From: Zantedeschia hybrid cultivar
Taxonomy: Eukaryota > Streptophyta > Magnoliopsida > Alismatales > Araceae
Assembly: GCA_030544215.1 (NCBI GenBank)
Contig: JARZZO010000003.1
Span: forward strand, 30,942,379-31,006,378
DNA length: 64,000 nt
Direction of reading: 5' to 3'
Under the pieces are notes generated by a model. It was given only the letters and a program-made list of their open reading frames with translations, was not told the DNA's origin and made no database searches. The position numbers were made by a program, and so were the translations under genes. Shown here in pieces: positions 35,663 through 46,901 of this stretch. Positions within the stretch are counted from its first letter, which is position 1. Every line of letters starts with the position of its first letter.

Positions 35663-36826
35663 TGTGGTAGGGGCTGTCCTAGCACAAGAAGATGAAGAAG
35701 GAAAGGAGAGGGCAGCCTATTATCTCTCCAAACTTCTCAACCCCGTAGAACAAAGATACACAGCGATGGAGAAAACATGTACATCGCTTGTATGGGTAGT
35801 TCAGAAATTGAAGCACTATTTTATGGCCCAAGAAGTCCATCTCATCGCTAGGATGAATTTCATTAAGTTTCTTCTTGAGAAATCCGTCCTCACTGATAGG
35901 TTAGCACGTTGGTAGAGCTTTCTATCTCTATTTGATATCATCTACATTCAGCAGAAAGCGATCAAAGGCTATGCTATAGTAGAACATCTTGCTCATCACC
36001 CACTTCTTCGTTTCGATCCAGTCCGATCGGAGTTTCCGGATGAGGAACTAATATCCATAGACAGAATCAAAGACGATATGTGGACTCTGCATTTTGACGG
36101 AGCTCTGAACTCTCATGGTAAGGGTATCGGTATTGTTCTGTTATCACCTGAAGGTGTCACCATCCCACAAGCCTTTCAGCTTGACTTTTCAGTCATCAAC
36201 AATATAGCTGAATATGAGGCACTCCTTACTTGCCTCGAGGCTGCTCATCTCCATGGTGCCACCAGACTCAGAATTGTGGGTGATAGTCAATTGATCCTTC
36301 GCCAAGTGCTCACTAAATACCGAACTCTTGATCCCAAGCTTAAGCCTTATCAAGAACTCACTTCTGCCTATGCTAAGCTTTTCACCAAATTGATCTTCGT
36401 CCATGTTCTTTGGAATCAAAACATCTTAGCTGACGCTCTAGCTTTTCTTGCATCATCCTTAAACTTCCTAATCAATAGACAATCTGAATCAATCATTGTT
36501 CATAGGCGTCTTTCATCTGCCGTAAAACACCCTTCATTCTTTAGGACTAAGGAAAAATTACTGAAGAAGGTTAGAGATCGAGATATTGTGGAGAAGCGAG
36601 AGATTATTTTATTAAAATTGCAGGAAGAGATGGATGATGAAGAGAAACTATGGTACTATGAGATTGCCAAATACTGTGAAGATCAATCATATCCTGAAGA
36701 AGCCACAGCTGAGGAGAAAAGGGCTATCAGGAGAGTTGCTCAAAGATACACCCTAGTTGAAAGAGTACTTTATAAAAGAGGTTTTGATGGAGTTCTCTTG
36801 AGATGCTTAGACGAGGTGTGCCAAGT
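35643..36826 (+). pseudogene. Tat-1 RNase H and second (Tat-type) RNase H
   Basis: The first RNase H has VVGAVLAQEDEEGKERAAYY, then RYTAMEKTC and LKHYFM. It is cut by a TAG at 35913-35915 (RW*SFLSLFDI, where Q is expected). In the same frame the second RNase H follows: WTLHFDGALNSHGKGIGIVL, NNIAEYEALL, VGDSQLI and QNILADALA, retaining the D-E-D-D catalytic set. A second RNase H between RNase H and integrase defines the Tat branch. Confidence 0.85.
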
Positions 36827-37208
36827 GTCAACTTCACGCCGACAAGATCCATTCCCCCGGATCTTCACTTCATCTTATTTCTTCTCCATGGCCTTTCGCC
36901 ATGTGGGCATTCGACGTCATTAGACCCTTTGGTAATCCTGATTCCGGCGTTAAGCAGAAATCCTTCATTCTCATAACAACGGAATACTTCACCAAGTAGG
37001 TAGAAGTCGAAGTTTACACGGAAGTCAAAGCATCAACCGTTTGCAAATTCATCATGAATAACATCATCACAAGATTCTGAATTCCAAGCACCATCGTCAT
37101 CGACAATGGACCACAGTTCATATCACAGGAACTGAAGGACCTTTGTAACATGTATAAAATTGCATTGTATCATTCGTCCCTATATTATCTGCAAGGCAGT
37201 GGCCAAGC
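36827..37208 (+). pseudogene. Tat-1 integrase, internally deleted
   Basis: The zinc-binding domain has lost its two histidines: LLRCLDEV joins directly to CAKCQLHADKIHSP after an inferred deletion of about 50 codons and a frame change. The core shows WAFDVIRPF (first Asp), EYFTK*VEV with TAG for Trp at 37000, ITRF*IPS, and VIDNGPQF (second Asp). It runs as far as LQGSGQA, where the catalytic Glu should follow. A poly(A) run begins at 37209 and the C-terminal domain is missing. Confidence 0.85.
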
Positions 37209-38325
37209 AAAAAAAAAAAAAAACTTTTGTTTTATTCTCGACCCACGATGTCGGAACGAGGCTTAGAATAGACCCAAAAATATCCGTCATCTTAGTAGGA
37301 GGCCGTCATAAAAAAAAAAGGGGGAGATCCGCTCTACAAAAGCAAAGAAAAAAAAAGGCAAAAAGCCAATACAAAGTCAAAGGCCATCACATTACAAATA
37401 TTAGACTAAAAGGCCACAAAATCAAAAGAAAGAGAAGCACAAGGTCGTTAAATACCCTGTAAAATGAAAATGACCGAACCCGAATAGATATTAAGATAAA
37501 GGAGGGACATCTTTCTGGGTCTCCGGAACCCTCTCGTGGGCCTTCTAGACAAATTCTTCCCTTCTTTCTATAGAGGTGTACTCTAAACTTAAGGAATGGT
37601 CTAGGTTGACTAAGGATTAGACCATCGAATGGGATCACGAACGAGAACACAGCTCAAGCACGATGAGTCTAAGTTAGATTATTGAAGAACAATTTGAGAA
37701 TTAAGTTAATAAATGAATATGCTCTTTTGATCTAAGTACTATGCTGGTCTTTTAGTTTACGTCTTATTTCCAAAACCAAAAAAATATAGACAAAAAAAAA
37801 TATAGATATTCCAAAACCAACAAAAAATAGATATTCCAAAACCAAAAAAATAGATAGATATTCCAAAACTAAAAAAAATAGATATTCTAAAAACCAAAAA
37901 AATAGATAGATATTCCAAAACCCAAATAAAATTAGATATTCCAAAACTCAAAAAAGCAAAGAAATATTTCAATTAGCATCTACTTGTCACATTTTGTGTG
38001 TTTCATTCTTTTTATTTTCAGTGAGCATCTGCATGCTTGAATGTTGCATAATTCCATTTCCTTTGATAGCTATCATTACCTTGATTAATAAAGGCTTCGC
38101 CTCTTGACCCTTTTATTAAGGAAATAATTGATTGACCAGTTACTTAACTTGGCAAGGGGCTAAGCCTGAGCAGATGCTTAACCTGTTTGTTAAGTGATGA
38201 ATAGGGCACAAAAGACGCAAACTTAGAAGCCAAAGTTTCCTTCATATATATCAAAAGTTTTGTGTACAAGAGTGAGTCCATCAGTAGGACTTCAGAACAG
38301 CAAAAAAAGATACATGATGTAGCCA
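37209..38325. repeat. Tat-1 post-pol region with AT-rich minisatellite
   Basis: After integrase come A-runs and non-coding sequence. At about 37798-37953 a unit built on ATAGATATTCCAAAACCAAA repeats about six times with variable length (22-30 bp). Post-pol minisatellites are common in Tat elements. No gene is recognised. Confidence 0.7.
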
Positions 38326-41229
38326 TCAAGGCTGGCTCTCTCCTGCACCCTCATCATTATGGCTCTGTGCCTCATCTGGTCCCTCTGGTGCTCGGCTAGG
38401 TGGAGGTGGTGGACCCATGGTACTCAGACCGGCCTGGCTAGAAGATATCGCGACGCTCGCGGTGAAAGCACTCTCGTGTCCCCACTCCTGAGCCCGCTGA
38501 CGTACTCGCTGGTACCGTTCCTCCATACTGCGGTGCTCATGCTCAGTGATGCCTAACTGGACCTGGAGAGAGGACATCTCTGCGTCCATCCAGTGCCTTT
38601 CCTGTCGCTCACGTTCCCTCTCCTCGGTAATAAACTCCAGATGTGACCGGAGTCGTGAAAGCTCCTGAGGTAGGTCGCCGGCAGAGAGCCTCGCCAGTTG
38701 ATCCTCCAACTCGGCAACACGGGCCGCTGAACCACGAGCCTGCTCCAAATCAACCTCGCTCTTCTGGAGGGCTTCATGAATCTCAGCAACCTGCAACATA
38801 AGACATTATTAGCTGAGCGAGCAAAGAATATCATGTAGAAATGAAGGAAGTAAGTTAAGGACTTACCCGTGCAGCAGCATCCTCTTCGACCTGAGTGGCC
38901 CGTCGGATGGCCTAAGCCAGCTGGCCCCGTAAATCGGTCACAAGGACCTTGTGAGCGACGCTAGAAGAAGAAGCTCCAGCAGGAACAGAAGGAGGAGTTG
39001 CCTGGGTGTAGACGGCTTGTTGTACCAAGAAAACTATCTGTCAGTGGTTGAACGTCAAAACAATTTAATTAATAAAATAGATATTCATGTCATTTATTTA
39101 TGCATACCAGATCAAACAGTTCCTTCTGAACTTGTTCAAGCTGGGCCTCCGCATCCTGTAGGCGGGCCTGGAGGTCGATGATGGTCGCATCACGTGCATC
39201 CTGCATAACATACATACATACATTCATTCACAAATTTAAAAGAAGATAATAATCAAAATGAAAGACGCAGAAGTGCATACTTACATCGAGTGGACGGAGG
39301 AGCCGTAGCTGATTGGCATAATGCGTCTGGTACTGCTGGAGGTAGGTTATGCTACTCTCCGCATTCGACTGCACTGGAACGCCTCGGCGATGCCAATCCT
39401 CGTACTGCTCCGGGAATTTTGCCCGCCAGTCGGTGATGACTTGTTTCCCCCTCATCGAACGTCTGATTCCCTTCGGGACCTCTTCTTCCACCCATTCTTG
39501 GTGGAGGCCTAGGGTCTGCATCACGAGGCAGAGGCGAAGTGACTCGATCTCATTTAGGCAATGGACCCACATCTGGAGTCTATACCTCCTCCCACCGGCT
39601 ATCACCCACGGCTGGCTTGCCTCACCCATGCCCAAGTACGGGCTCCATATCACATGCATACATATAAGTTAGATGCATTGCATTCAATAAATGAAAGATT
39701 GCATTTAATTAATAAAATTGAATAAATGGACAATTAAATTGAAACTCACCAGTCGCTCGGGACAATCAAGGAACTGACGGCGAAGGGCCGTCAGCTAGTG
39801 GTGCTGAGGGGCAGTGTCCACAATCGGCTGCCATCGGCGGGCCAACGGGACAACGTCGGGTCACACAATCCTCGCCCGGCCGAACGGGAAATAGAGATAG
39901 CTCCACACCTGCATACATGCGCATCTAAGTTAGAAAAGCATCATATCATATCATTTGCATAAACAATAACTGAAGTGATTTGTACCTAAAGAAACAACAA
40001 GAAGCCGCTGATGGTGGTCTTGCGATCCGACGTGACCGCAAAAAGATCTGCAAAAAGGTGGGCCAAGAGGGCCGCACCCCAGGCATATTTATGGAGATGG
40101 TCTAGGTCATCTAGCAGACTAAGAAATCTACAGTGAATGTGGTCATCCTTCGTGCCGAAGAGTAATCGACCAAATAAAAAGACTAGAAAGACTCGGAGTT
40201 GCCTACCTACTTTCTCCTCCTGACTCGGATCACTACAATACACTGCGGAAGATGATCTAGCTAATCTATCCCTAAAGGCCTTACGGATTTCATCAGATCG
40301 CCATCTGGGCTCCTCTAACCCTAAAGCTGCCTCTACCTCTACCCTGGGCACAGTCCTGGACTCCCTCTCTAAGTTGGAAACCTCTATACCTAGAAGACTC
40401 TCCCCTAGCCCACGGTAATTAGGGTATGTAACCCCACTCACTGCCCGGCCCTCCATGCGGAGGCCGGTGATCCTCGCCACGTCCTCCAAACTGGGGATCA
40501 TATGTCCCCAAGGCATTAGGAATGTCCTACTCTTAGCATCCCACCTCTCTTTGAGCGCCTGTAGCAATACCAAGTCGAGCCAGAACAGCTCGATATCCAG
40601 GATCTCACGGAACCCCATTCGGCGCAGTTGCATCTTTTGGAAGTCGGGCAAGCCACGGTAGGCACCGATGACCAAATCCCATGATATCCTGGCCCTCATT
40701 GTCCCTTACAAATAATTCAACAAATTTTATCGGTTAATGGGCATTAAAAATCAATTTCTTTAAATAAAAATATTCTATTTGAATGGCATCGGACATGGTG
40801 GATGCTCTTTGAAAGCCGTCCACAGGTCTTGACGCCCTTCAGTTTCATTTTTATTGTTCATTTATCGAATAAAAAAATAAATAATTGCCTTGAATGGCGT
40901 CAGACCTGGTCGACGCCCTTTGAAAGGCGTCACCTGGTCTCGACGCCATTCAATGAACAAATTCCGGACCTTTGAAGGTCCCTTCCCCTGCTCATTTTTC
41001 ACATCCAATCCATCCATAGAAAGCTTACTAGGTGGGGGTCGCCCTCCGCCTCTTCTTCTTCACCCACCGCCGCGGGTGGAGCCTCTTCCTCGTCCAAAAA
41101 AGTCGCCATCGCCGCAAGATCCTCGTTGGCTGGCGCCACTTCGAGGGGCTCCTCAGCCGCTGCCACCAGTGAAAGAGGAGCGGTCTGTCGTCATTTCACG
41201 ACGGCCTTGCTCGATTGCCCTCTTTCCAT
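38326..41229 (-). pseudogene. Antisense seven-exon plant mobile domain gene in Tat-1
   Basis: Exons on the minus strand: 41229-41029, 40699-39986 (upstream edge uncertain), 39908-39750, 39653-39285, 39200-39108, 39037-38867 and 38790-38326. All lengths are multiples of three, giving about 724 codons. Donors are GTAAGC, GTACAA, GTGAGT, GTAAGT, GTATGC and GTAAGT. Acceptors are mostly TGCAG; the one before 39653 reads TGCAT, so it is broken. The PMD (PF10536-like) starts with LQALKERWDAKSRTFLMPWG and LEDVARITGLRMEGRAVSG; exon 4 has VIWSPYLGMGE. The last three exons encode a coiled coil (ARVAELEDQLARLSAG) and a Pro-rich tail. Stops at 41191-41193, 39986-39988, 39861-39863, 39795-39797 and 38912-38914 all fit CGA or CAG changed by C-to-T. 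PMD proteins act in silencing and development in the host; the role here is unknown. Confidence 0.8.
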
Positions 41230-41885
41230 GGCTTTGAGAAGTTGAGAGAGAGAGATGAAGGAGCTCGGGAATGAGAGAGTTAGAGAGGAAGAGAAAGAGA
41301 AGATGACTGGAGGAAGTTTGGGAACTCGGATCGTCGGGGGAAAGACGATGCCGCCGGTGATCGCCGGAGATGGTTGGGGTGAAGGAGGATCACCGGAGAA
41401 GATGAACCAGGAGGAGAGAGAAAAGAGCAAGAGATAATGAGGGGTGAAAGGGCACGGGCTTGCAGGCCCTGTTTGAAGAAGTTAAAACACGTCGAGCGAC
41501 AGCGATGCTGTTTAAGGCACATAAACTGAGGCGACAACAGAAAAGTTTGAAATTTTGAAAACGGCATCCCCTAACCTGACGCTATTCAGATTAAACCACT
41601 GAAATCAGCACAACCGTACCACGGATTATTAGTTACACGCGTCATGTAAGGACGACGCGTTTTCCAGGAATTTAATGATGGAAAATTCCAGAAATTAAGA
41701 GAGAGAATTTAATGGCGCCTGGTATGGGAGACGTGTTTCAGAGGAATTTAATGATAGAAATGTCTGGAAAATAGGAGAGACACTTGAAAGACGTCGAGAC
41801 ATGTAGACGCCTTTTTATGGAATAACTTTGATTTTCGAAAATTAATCAATTTTAAAAGGCGTCCGTATTAGACGACACTATTTGG
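40779..41885. repeat. Cluster of GCGTC...GACGC inverted modules
   Basis: Ten modules of about 33 bp share the layout TTGAA(A/T)GGCGTC, a 7-14 base centre, then GACGCC(A/C)TT. They lie at 40779-40814, 40809-40842, 40890-40924, 40919-40953, 41482-41516, 41557-41590, 41633-41663, 41708-41741, 41784-41818 and 41850-41885. The first four lie in intron 1 of the antisense PMD gene and the others upstream of its start codon. Related modules occur at 27152-27308, 43700-43762 and in both LTRs. Confidence 0.85.
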
Positions 41886-42044
41886 ACCTGAAAGTTCATA
41901 TTTTAAGGAAAAATCACATTTTGATTTGAGAAAAATTCTGAATAAATTACAGAACATTAAGGGATGATTTCTATAGTATAAAGGGTGGATTCTTCACTGA
42001 AAATAAAATTGAAATTACATCAAATGAAAGATAAGGGAGAGCTT

Positions 42045-43062
42045 TCAAGGATGAATTTTCTGAAGCTCCTTTACATATATTTCCGACAGTCCTCTATTGG
42101 CTTCATGAGAAGGTTTTACATGATAGGTGAAGCTAATATTCCACAGAGTATCAATGAGTTCAGTCACCTCATAATCTCCGTCAGTTTTCAATGCACGTTT
42201 CTTTATTGGAGAGAGATTGGAAAACCCTAGGAATTCATGGCATGGCATACTGAGTTGAGGATGGCAGCGATAAGGATTATACAGAACAAACTCAGTAGCC
42301 CCGATTAGTCGGAGCTCTGTGCCAACACAACGGCGCACGCGAATCGCCTTCTTTATGAGAGCAAGTGGTGAGGATTCGAATCCGGTCTTCGGCATGGTCT
42401 TCAAGTAAGCGCGCCAGTCAACTCGAGTCTTGAGATTGGGCACACGATTGATCATGTTGTCATTGAACTTCACAGTATTGGAGATAGGGAAGATAGGACT
42501 TTGTTGATATAGCTGAGATATCCTTGAGACATCTTCTTTATTGTGTTTGAACTTGAAATGGAATTTCATCCACAGTGCAAAGAGTAGCATACAACCACAT
42601 GGATACTGACTCATAGAAGCTGCAGAGAGCTCACTGTAAAGGTAGGCTAGGACCGTTATGCTGATCCCATTAATTGCATTCACTTGATCATCTTCTAGGA
42701 TATTATCTTGGGAAGGGAATAGTAAAGCTCCAGCTAAGCATGTGGTGATGCCTTCATTACGGCCTCTGTTTCTTTATTCTTGAGATCTTCAATTTTCTTC
42801 AAGGTCCATTTAGCAAACTTTGCAAGATTGATTCCCTTCATAGTAAGACAGCCTTAGATTTCTTTTGAACTCTTCATAATCTTCTCCAATAATTGTTGAC
42901 CAGTGATTTTGTCCCTCATAAGCATCATATTATTCAAATACGGTTCATCATTGCTTATCTTGAGTTTAGGAAGGCCTAATAAGAGTTTGACTTCTTCAAG
43001 AAGGATGGTGGCTTCAAACGTGGTGAATAGAAAAGTATGAGTTTGTGGATGTCACAACTCAA
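42045..43062 (-). pseudogene. Second antisense gene in Tat-1, main part
   Basis: The minus-strand frame from about 42760 to 42045 reads GITTCLAGALLFPSQDNILE, VLAYLYSELSAASM, CGCMLLFALWM and later RCVGTELRLIGATEFVLYNP. This layout recalls proteins with the plant DUF7745-type domain found with retroelements, but the match is by eye and uncertain. Upstream pieces (to about 43062) read EEVKLLLGLPKLK and LLEKIMKSSKEI in other frames, so it is broken by frameshifts and perhaps introns. The product and role are unknown. Confidence 0.5.
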
Positions 43063-43358
43063 TCAAAGCCCCCATAGCCGCCCAATCTATGCTTGTGCTT
43101 TTGTAATGTTTGGCATGAACAACTAACCCTTAGATATGCCACTTAGAAATATATAATTACATGGATATATTGATCTTGCTCACAAGCTTTTGAATCCAAT
43201 AAAGTGAAGAGAATCTTCTTGAACCGAGGAAGAAAGGATATCCCTAAGATAAATAGAAAAGAATAATTTGAAAAAGTTCTATCTTCGCATGAAGAACATG
43301 AAGAACAATAGAGAACATGAAGAACATGGAAGAAGATTTGATTAGAAGGTTAGAGAGA

Positions 43359-43600
43359 TTAACTTATTTGTAGGTTAGGATCTCTCCCACTAAGATGATC
43401 TTTCACTCTAGAAATCTTCTCAAGTGTTTTTCTCATCCTCTTTTTTGAAGAACCTTGAGAAGAATCCATCTTTCCTTGAATTCTTTGAGCTTTTTCTCTT
43501 GAAATCTTGATTGTTCTTGAGTTTTGGAGAGAATCCCTTACTTTAATCTCTAGTTTGTACATTGATTTATCTTGATATAAGTTGTGGAAGCTTATGTATA
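43359..43600 (-). pseudogene. First exon and TATA box of the second antisense gene
   Basis: A short basic frame, with MDSSQGSSKKRMRKTLEK starting at 43469, precedes the main part on the same strand. TATACATA (43593-43600, minus strand) lies about 40 bases above the first possible ATG at 43560-43562 and could be its TATA box. The stretch between 43062 and 43359 has no recognised coding match. Confidence 0.4.
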
Positions 43601-43699
43601 AAGGTTTGCGACATTGAAGAGCCTTTTTCGAATTGGAGAGGGATATGCATTGAAGAGAATTGGACTACGGATTGAACACAGGAAACATGTCTCTCTGGC

Positions 43700-44827
43700 T
43701 TAAAAGGCGTCTTTGATCAGTGACGTCATTCAAATGACGTCGGCTCGACACGACGCATTTCATGGTTTTCCTGTTATTTACCCGAAATTCTATGATTATC
43801 TAGGGTTGATGCTTAATTGAATATTTGCTTGAAATTACTGATGATTTCTGAGTGCAGGTAATTCAAGAAAAGAAACTGATGCCGAAATTTCAATAAGGTC
43901 CCACTGTGGGGGTTCACTGAGTCCTAGCTGTGACTAAAAAGATGGTTATCTCTACCCTTGTACCTTGTATTCTTTCATGTAATTGATTTGCATTAGTATT
44001 ATTATATGTTAAATATTTATTAGAGTACATCAAGGACCTTGTGGTTTTGATGAAACATGAATTTGAGTTCCCCTTCAACAAAAACTGTAATAATTACAGA
44101 GGATTCTTAACCGTATGGATAGGCCGTTAGATTGTTAATTGATGGGGACGATGGTTCCACTTTTATGAAACGGTGCGTGGACAAATGAGCTTCGGCTTAC
44201 CACTAGATTACATATTTGGTATCTTGACTCATTGATAACAATTTAACAATATTATCCTTGATTAATTTATATTTTATTTTATTTTATATTTTTCTTTTAG
44301 CCCAGCATGCATCATGTAGGATTTTAAAATAATTTTGATAAGAATTAATTATTGATTAAGTTTCAGACCATTGATCATATAAATCCTACATGATATGAAA
44401 TATTCCATTCTGAATTGAGTATCTTGATTATCTTTGAGGTTCGCTCGAAGATATCTTTGGAATTTTATCATTTCTTGGATTCTTTATCTCAAATTTTTCT
44501 TGTTTCCTTTTAAGATCCATCATGGTTGTAGCACTTCTACATTGGCTAGTAACTGCTCCCTATGATGAAACCTGTAAGGTTTGTGATTTAGGATATTTCC
44601 CGATCGCAGAAGTTGATCGACTTTATTATGTTTCCTTGTCTACCTCATTTAGACATGATTGATTCCATTAATCTGGTTGAGTTATCTTCACTGGTTGTTT
44701 TTTAGAAAAATTCCAAATTCCTATCATGTGATGTTGAGAGCGTGTCTCATCATACCTTAGCATCACCTTTTCAGTCTATTCCATTTCATTTCACTCCCTT
44801 GCAAAGTCAATGCCAAGGTGGGGCAGC
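43700..44827. other. Tat-1 3' untranslated region and polypurine tract
   Basis: Two inverted modules (43700-43733 and 43730-43762) contain a full TGACGTCA palindrome. The rest is non-coding. AAGGTGGGG at 44815-44823, four bases before the 3' LTR start (TGTAGATACG, 44828), is the polypurine tract that would prime plus-strand synthesis. Confidence 0.6.
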
Positions 44828-46142
44828 TGTAGATACGCCAATTTTGACATCATATTGAGTAAATTTTATATCATATAATAATACCCTAAAATGGTCTGGT
44901 TTTTAATCTTTAATTAATTTTTATTAATTTTCTTGATTGAATGACGTCGTCATGACACGACGCCATTAGAGAAATTGATTTTAACTCAGATTTTTAATCG
45001 AAGTATAAAATTTCGCTAAAAGACGTCGTCCTTCGTGGACGCCGTTTAGGTCTCCTAATTCATTTCGATTTCTAATTTGATTTTTAATTAACTGAAACAC
45101 GTCTTGATATTGAGACGCCATTTAGGTTTCCTACTTCTTTCGGTTTCATTCTCCGGATTATCATTAGCTTTAATTTAGTTAAAAGACGTCTCCCTCGGGC
45201 GACGCTATTTAGTTAATTATAGATAATGATGATTTGGCTGAGATTATCTTCTTCTCTTGGTTGGATTGGCTTCAAAATCTTTCAAGTTGATCCATAAACG
45301 GCCGTGAAGGTGCGTGAGAGCCCTAACACTAGTTCTATATAAATCCAAGCCATTGATTATTGAAAAATGTTCGAAAAATGTTCGAAAGAGGTTCAAAAAG
45401 ATTGAAAGGAAGTTCAAGAAGTTGAAGAGACTTGAGTATTAAAGGATCGGAGTGCTGCATGATGGCTTCCTAGAGCTCTTGAAGGAGGAAGACGTGGTCG
45501 AGAAGCTTCATCCTCTTCGTCCTTCTTCATCCTCCAAGATCCATTCAAGACCCAACGCTTCAAGGGGCCATCTAATCTTTCTTCTTCTTTAGTTCTTACA
45601 TGCCTTCATCTTAGCTTCATCATCATCTTCATATTCACATATTCATATTACTTCATGTTCACACACTTACTCACATAATCTTTTCCAATATTACACATGC
45701 TATAGGGGTTTTAAACAAACATCAAACGAGTTTCTTGTTTTGGTTGCATGATTAATAATTTTGTTAGAATAGATTCTACACTCTATTAGTTCTAATTAAC
45801 TTTTCTCCTTTTTTTTCTTCATTTTCTTGCAAGGTACAAAGGAACATCAAAGGATCACGAGGAGATCAAGAAAAGAAGAAATTCTAGAGCGAAAAGGATG
45901 ATCCCCAAATCAAGCAAGAATAAGAACAAAAATGGCTCTCTTTCTTCAACCGGCTAAAGAGAGGGAATTAAGAACATCCATATCTCCCACGTCTCAAACA
46001 GGTAAACGATCAAATCTTTTCTTTTGAAACTTTTTAGTCAAAAGTTTTTGGCAATCACATGTTAGTTTTTAATTATTATTTTTATTGTCATTAAACAACA
46101 CAATGATTTATGATAATCACACATTCAAATTGAGCACTCACA
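44828..46142 (+). repeat. Tat-1 3' LTR
   Basis: It begins TGTAGATACG and ends CACTCACA. TATATAAAT lies at 45336-45344. It carries the four inverted modules of the 5' LTR at 44939-45214, better preserved (for example CGACGCCATT where the 5' LTR has TGAAGTCATT). It has small indels relative to the 5' LTR, including an extra AACAGGTAAACG near 45999. Confidence 0.95.
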
Positions 46143-46330
46143 TATGTGGATTGTTTAAAGAAGAAAATAAGAGGCTTAGTAAGGAGTTAGCTTCTTTTCT
46201 CGATGTCTCTCAACTTAAATATTTGACGATAGAAAATGACGTGTTGAAATCTAAAAATGAGAATATTAAGCATGAAGTTTCTATCTTGCAATATGATGTA
46301 CTAGTTCAAAACATGTGTGAATGTTCTTGA
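46143..46330 (+). pseudogene. Copia gag fragment, proximal piece
   Basis: The frame reads LFKEENKRLSKELASFLDVS and KSKNENIKHEVSILQYDV, the coiled-coil stretch typical of the C-terminal half of plant Copia gag proteins. It abuts the end of the Tat-1 3' LTR exactly, so Tat-1 or a recombinant of it sits inside a Copia relic. The rest of this gag appears at 49300-49770. Confidence 0.5.
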
Positions 46331-46567
46331 AAATAACATTTTTTTTAAAGTTTAATGATATACAAAGCATCTCAAATATAATATCCTAGAAAAATATATG
46401 TCACATTTTTGTTTCATTAATTCAACATAAATCGTCATGTCTAATTATTTTTATGATTTAATAAATTATAATGAAGTTTATTATTATTTTTAGTAATATT
46501 CACATCATTGAAGGCCAAAGGTTGTTAAAGGATTAAAATGTTTATAAAGGTTAAGAGTGGAATACTA

Positions 46568-46901
46568 CTAAGGATTGTTTGTCTCGATGTAAAACCATGT
46601 AATGTAAAAAAAAAAAAACAAATATTTTGCGATTTTTTTTTTATGTTTAGTATGATGTAAAACAATGTAAGACAAAATTCTTATTTGGACCCTAATTTGG
46701 TAGCCCAATTTTCTTGTTTCAGTTTTCAGGGAAGGTCTACTATGAATCAAAATAAAAACAACTTAAGCATTCTTGTCTTGATTTACAAGTGACCAAAAAA
46801 ATGCACCTTAACTGTAAAACCATAAAATTTTACTAGTTTTAAAATCAATGATTTTAAATTAGTGAACTACAAAGTTTTACATGGAAACAAACAACCCCCT
46901 A
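46568..46901. mobile_element. Tourist-like MITE (PIF/Harbinger type)
   Basis: The left terminus AGGATTGTTTGTCTCGATGT (46571) and the reversed right terminus GGGGTTGTTTGTTTCCATGT (ending 46898) are inverted repeats of about 33 bp. CTA flanks both sides (46568-46570 and 46899-46901), a 3-bp target duplication typical of the PIF/Harbinger group. It is non-coding. Confidence 0.7.

Larger units (their letters stand above)
25497..46142 (+). mobile_element. Tat-1: giant Tat/Ogre-lineage Gypsy retrotransposon
   Basis: The two LTRs (25497-26777 and 44828-46142) enclose gag, protease, G-patch segment, RT, RNase H, a second RNase H before integrase, and two antisense genes. The extra RNase H, the G-patch piece, the large size and the antisense genes are marks of the Tat/Ogre branch of Ty3/Gypsy. 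The total is about 20.6 kb, of which 1.9 kb is a nested solo LTR. The element is dead by stops, frameshifts and an integrase deletion. The right LTR starts TGTAGATACG, but the left LTR lacks its first 17 or so bases, and no target duplication is seen. Confidence 0.9.

Noticed and set aside
37798..37953. Hydrophobic minus-strand ORFs rich in Phe, Leu and Tyr
   Set aside because: They are translations of the AT-rich minisatellite and reflect repeat composition, not membrane proteins.
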